Shown here one piece after another: positions 56,640-59,402 of a stretch of 59,402 nt of DNA. The notes under the pieces were generated by a model that saw nothing but the letters and a program-made list of their open reading frames with translations, had not been told where the DNA came from and did no database searches. Position numbers and translations under genes: made by a program. How positions within the stretch are numbered: the stretch's first letter is position 1; each line of letters opens with the position of its first letter. Origin of the DNA: Gnetum montanum (Eukaryota; Streptophyta; Gnetopsida; Gnetales; Gnetaceae); NCBI GenBank assembly GCA_015680685.1, contig MNCI01030123.1, positions 1,216,020-1,275,421 of the forward strand. The letters run 5' to 3'.

Positions 56640-57572
56640 TAAACGATGCGGTCACCATTCGGGGTTAATCTTAGCTTTGTGGTGGGGGGCAGCACCCATC
56701 GTCGTGTGCCCCCCCCCCCTTGCTGACCCCCTGGCCCTACGGCTTCATCTAGTCGAGGGAACTGCTGGACCCTGCCGGCAACAACCTTCACATGGAAGCG
56801 GCGGACCCAACAGGAATGACACCCTCTTGCCAGCCTCATCGGGTTGGATTCCCCCTGCCGAAAACCTTCGGCCATAGCACGAATTGGAACGAGGAGCTGT
56901 GGTAGGCCACACAAAGGGCCGTAGCCGAAGTGCGTGATGCTGAATGGCGGGAGTGGGAGGCCAAATGGCACGAAGCCCTTGCACAAGTGCGGGCCGACTT
57001 GGAGGCCCAGTTCTACGAGCAAGAGCAGGAGAGGGTGAGATAGCATGATCGATGCTGCCCAGGCTCGGTTAGTGCATGAAATTTGGGCCCAAGTGCAAGA
57101 AGAATTGCTTTAGGAGGAAGCTGCCCAGAGGGAACGTGAAGAGGCAGAGCAGGTGGAACAAGAATGCCTACAGGAGGAGGAGGAGCAACGACAGCGACAG
57201 CTCCATCGGGCACACGAGGACAGTGCTCGGCAATGGCTTCGAGGGAGGTGGTGCCCGTATCTCATTCTTGGCATTAGTTGCGAGAGCTCCTGGGGGGAGC
57301 TCAAGCACCACATCCACCGAACCTCGGCACGTTTTCATCCTGATGGGGGAGCTTCGTCGGCTGACTGGAACAGGTGGGAGTCAGCATGCAGGGTATCCAG
57401 CATGACGTCAGTTTCATGGACACGGAGGACCACCGAAACACGTTGGACCTTCTTCATGAGTTGGAGCGCCCACACTACACCTGCCGTCGGCTGCCTACGA
57501 ATCCCTAGAGGGGATGTTGTTCTGGACCGCAGACGATGCTTGTCCCCCCCCCACCTCCCCCACAAAAAATAA
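56640..57572 (+). pseudogene. Coiled-coil plus J-domain-like coding segment 3' of LINE E
   Basis: This segment of high GC encodes, in shifting frames, AEWREWEAKWHEALAQVRAD, then a Glu/Gln/Arg-rich coiled coil (57040-57230). The 57153-57572 frame then gives YLILGISCESSWGELKHHIH and ARFHPD. LGI and the HPD tripeptide (57336-57344) are separated as in classical J-domains, with a hydrophobic/basic helix between. J-domains stimulate Hsp70 ATPase through HPD. After HPD the reading frame seems to shift: the second frame reads VSFMDTEDHRNTLDLLHELE. It lies between the LINE C-terminus and the poly(A) tail, so it is either a 3' transduced or captured host fragment or a LINE-specific extension. Confidence 0.55.
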
Positions 57573-57659
57573 ATTGCATTTGCTGGGTTTTCTGCTTGGT
57601 TTAGTTTTGGATTGCTTTGTGACTTGGGGTTTTTTCCCACCCATTGAGGGCCATTATTG

Positions 57660-57846
57660 ATGACCCACGGTTTGTAAGTCCCTACTATATTTCTTCAGTA
57701 ATATACTCTTGAATATTTTCTGAAAAAAAATAAAAAATAAAATTTTCCTTTTCCAGTAATATACTCCCGAATATTTTCTCCAAAAAAAAAAAAAGAAAAA
57801 AGAAAAAAAAAAAAAAAAAAAAAAAAAAAACGAAAAAAAAAAAAAA
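57660..57846 (+). repeat. LINE E 3' end with duplicated tail and poly(A)
   Basis: A stretch CAGTAATATACTCTTGAATA followed by A-rich sequence is repeated about 60 bp later as CAGTAATATACTCCCGAATA followed by a long A tract (57781-57846). It marks the 3' end of the inserted retrotranscript. I could not find a clear target duplication because the 5' end is uncertain. Confidence 0.75.
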
Positions 57847-58197
57847 CGTGCAGCAGTTGGATTCGTTGCGTGGACGTGGAAAAATTAAATCGAATCTTTG
57901 AAAAGCAAAACTGTCAAAACTTAACTTTGCTGCTGTTCTCCGGCAACACGGGAATCAAATTCTGCGCTAGTGCAAGTTCCTGGTCATCGTCGTTGCGTTG
58001 GGGTAATCTTCCAAATTTGCAGCAATCGGTTGATGTCTCATGCGCCAAAATAACGCCGACATATGATTATTCCTACTTTCGTTTTGTGATCCTTCTGCAG
58101 GCAGCAGTTAACCAGAAAATTGTGTCCTGAATTCTGCGTGACAAGTTTGGCTTAACAAGCAAGGAACTTTGAAATCAACTTTCTTCCAGGCACAAAC
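57847..58197 (+). promoter_or_regulatory. Upstream region/5' UTR of the host gene
   Basis: This 350-bp stretch between the poly(A) tract and the ATG is GC-richer than the general background. TTCTTCCAG just before GCACAAACATG looks like a splice acceptor, and CTGCAG occurs at 58096-58101, so a 5' UTR intron is possible. No TATA box is evident. The LINE has therefore landed in or next to the promoter. Confidence 0.4.
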
Positions 58198-58270
58198 ATG
58201 TTGGATATTCAGAAGAGGCGGGTGCAAATTCTCTTCTTTGTCTTCGGTCTTGTTCTTCTGAGCATGACAG
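58198..58270 (+). CDS. First coding exon of a conserved plant membrane protein gene
   Basis: The exon encodes MLDIQKRRVQ followed by a hydrophobic stretch (ILFFVFGLVLLSMT), then one base before the donor GTGCAT at 58271. This N-terminus matches, from memory, a conserved uncharacterised plant protein of about 200 residues whose start is MLDIQKRRVQ and whose next residues are A-E-K-C. The phase-1 split codon G|.. would give that Ala. The hydrophobic segment is a signal anchor or transmembrane helix. The exon is complete here; later exons are not found in the remaining 1.1 kb, so intron 1 is long. It is the only part of the window that looks under coding constraint. Confidence 0.65.
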
Positions 58271-59402
58271 GTGCATAACTTACTCTTTGATTCCATTCCC
58301 ATTCTTTTGTTCTCCGTAACGTTTGTTTCTGTGCTTATTAATCCGATACGTGTTTTTATATTGGAAAAAACCATGGACGATTTGAGGAGAAGTTTAGTTT
58401 CCTGAAATTAGGTTATGGAAGTTTTCCTTTTCCTTAATCATTAGTTTGCTATCACTGGTCCTGGTACATATATATTTGTGAACCAACAAACAATATATTA
58501 TGACTATATGTTTCTTACAAACTAAACGAACAGCAACGTGTATTAATCTTTACAAGAAATTAGATCCACTAAAAATATTAAAAAGTTGTCCAAAATATAA
58601 TCATTCTTGCCGTGATGGAAGGATTTTGTTTTTTGTGTTCAAATTGTAAGGTAACTAAAACTGTGTTAGCAGAAACACGGTTGATATTTATAGTAAATCT
58701 CAGTGTAAATCAAAATTAAACTTCAAAAGTGAATCAAAATTCAACATCTAGAAAGGAGTTAGACATGTATAATATCAGTAAGAATATTTGGCAGAAACAT
58801 TGGCTTTACAGTCCTAAGAATTTGAAAGCCCAGCAGACACTTGAAGTAGACAGAAAGAAAGTATGGTGTGGTTTCATTTGTTCATGTGTGAGTACAACAT
58901 AAAATTATAGAAAATAAAATGTGACATGGAATATGTTTACCGTCACTTGAATTGTTAAATTTTCATGAATGATGGGACCTTTTAATGAAGAAAGGAAATA
59001 AATTGCAACCACAACTTCAGTTAATAAAATTAATATGATACAACATTTATTAGCATGGTTCAAATTGCTGTTAATTCTATGAATACAAATGTTATGTTTT
59101 ATCTTTGTCTTACACTTTCTTTTATAGTTTGGTGAGTACCTAGCTTCAATAACCCAAAATTGAAACTAAAGCCTTCAAACTTGCACACACATTTGGAAAC
59201 AAGAAAGAAACAGCTCTTTATTCTTGCTGAAAAATGAAAGAGAAATACAAATTCTGGAAGCAAAGGCCTAGGACAGACAAGTTCTCAAGATCTGATACAA
59301 TACACTCACACACAAAATGACTATGGAGCCTTGCAACAATGGATGCTCAAATGGAACTCAATATCACTTTCTCCTACTTCTCTCCCTCTTCACACCACCG
59401 AC
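58271..59402 (+). other. Intron 1 of the host gene (5' part)
   Basis: It starts with the donor GTGCATAACT. The rest is AT-rich with no recognisable exon. GCTGAAAAATG near 59226 resembles the expected next codons (A-E-K) but is followed by a stop-containing frame and lacks a convincing acceptor, so I do not call exon 2. Confidence 0.5.

Noticed and set aside
56639-57640. Minus-strand ORFs in the GC-rich segment
   Set aside because: High GC lowers stop frequency on both strands. The coiled-coil and HPD motifs lie on the plus strand.
59220-59245. Second exon of the host gene at GCTGAAAAATG
   Set aside because: The next in-frame codon is a stop and there is no clear AG acceptor preceded by a pyrimidine tract.

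Overview
This window is from a nuclear genome of a plant with a large, repeat-rich genome. The evidence is plant-type Ty3 retrotransposons nested several layers deep, a plant L1-type LINE, and at the right edge a first exon with a GT splice donor. Base composition is AT-rich throughout, apart from a GC-rich island at about 54.1-57.6 kb. The species cannot be fixed from sequence; the depth of nesting and amount of decay fit a gymnosperm or an early-diverging angiosperm. Three long N gaps and six single Ns mark an imperfect assembly.

Almost everything from 1.2 to 46.4 kb is two large Ty3 elements that were later invaded. B2 (minus, 1245-25751, near-matching 5-bp target duplications ATCTT/ATCTC) carries A1 (minus, 1650-8546, duplication CTAGA) inside its 3' LTR, and a LARD-like element C (plus, 10600-16279, duplication TATTA) inside an extra ORF. 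B1 (plus, 27994-46361, duplication GTTGG) carries A2 (plus, 35622-44081, duplication CCAAG) inside the same extra ORF. All four Ty3 elements have TGAT...ATCA-type LTR ends, a TATAAATA box, a primer-binding site resembling the complement of the tRNA-Asp 3' end, related gag and protease, and a G-rich polypurine tract. Families A and B differ mainly in the LTR U3 and in the extra ORF.

The most unusual content is in family B. Between the end of pol and the 3' LTR both copies carry a roughly 2.5-2.8 kb sense-strand extra ORF: a globular N-terminal part followed by a long coiled-coil-like part. It is preceded by a conserved TATA-containing leader and another TCATGGGGG tract. The similarity between B1 and B2 runs through both nested insertions, so the ORF belonged to the family before the elements were broken. 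Three of the four elements have lost most or all of the RT-RNase H-integrase block yet kept gag, protease, LTRs and target duplications, which suggests movement with help in trans.

From 46.7 to 51.6 kb lies a 3'-truncated, minus-strand Ty3 element (D), whose LTR resembles that of C. From 51.6 to 54.0 kb there are decayed remnants: a DUF4283-like piece, a tRNA-derived SINE-like piece and a possible small LTR. From 54.1 to 57.85 kb a GC-rich LINE (E) is followed by a segment encoding a coiled coil and a J-domain-like HPD motif, ending in a duplicated poly(A) tail. About 350 bp further right begins the only apparent host gene, represented by one coding exon at 58198-58270; its intron runs past what I can follow. 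No rRNA, functional tRNA, or CRISPR array is seen.
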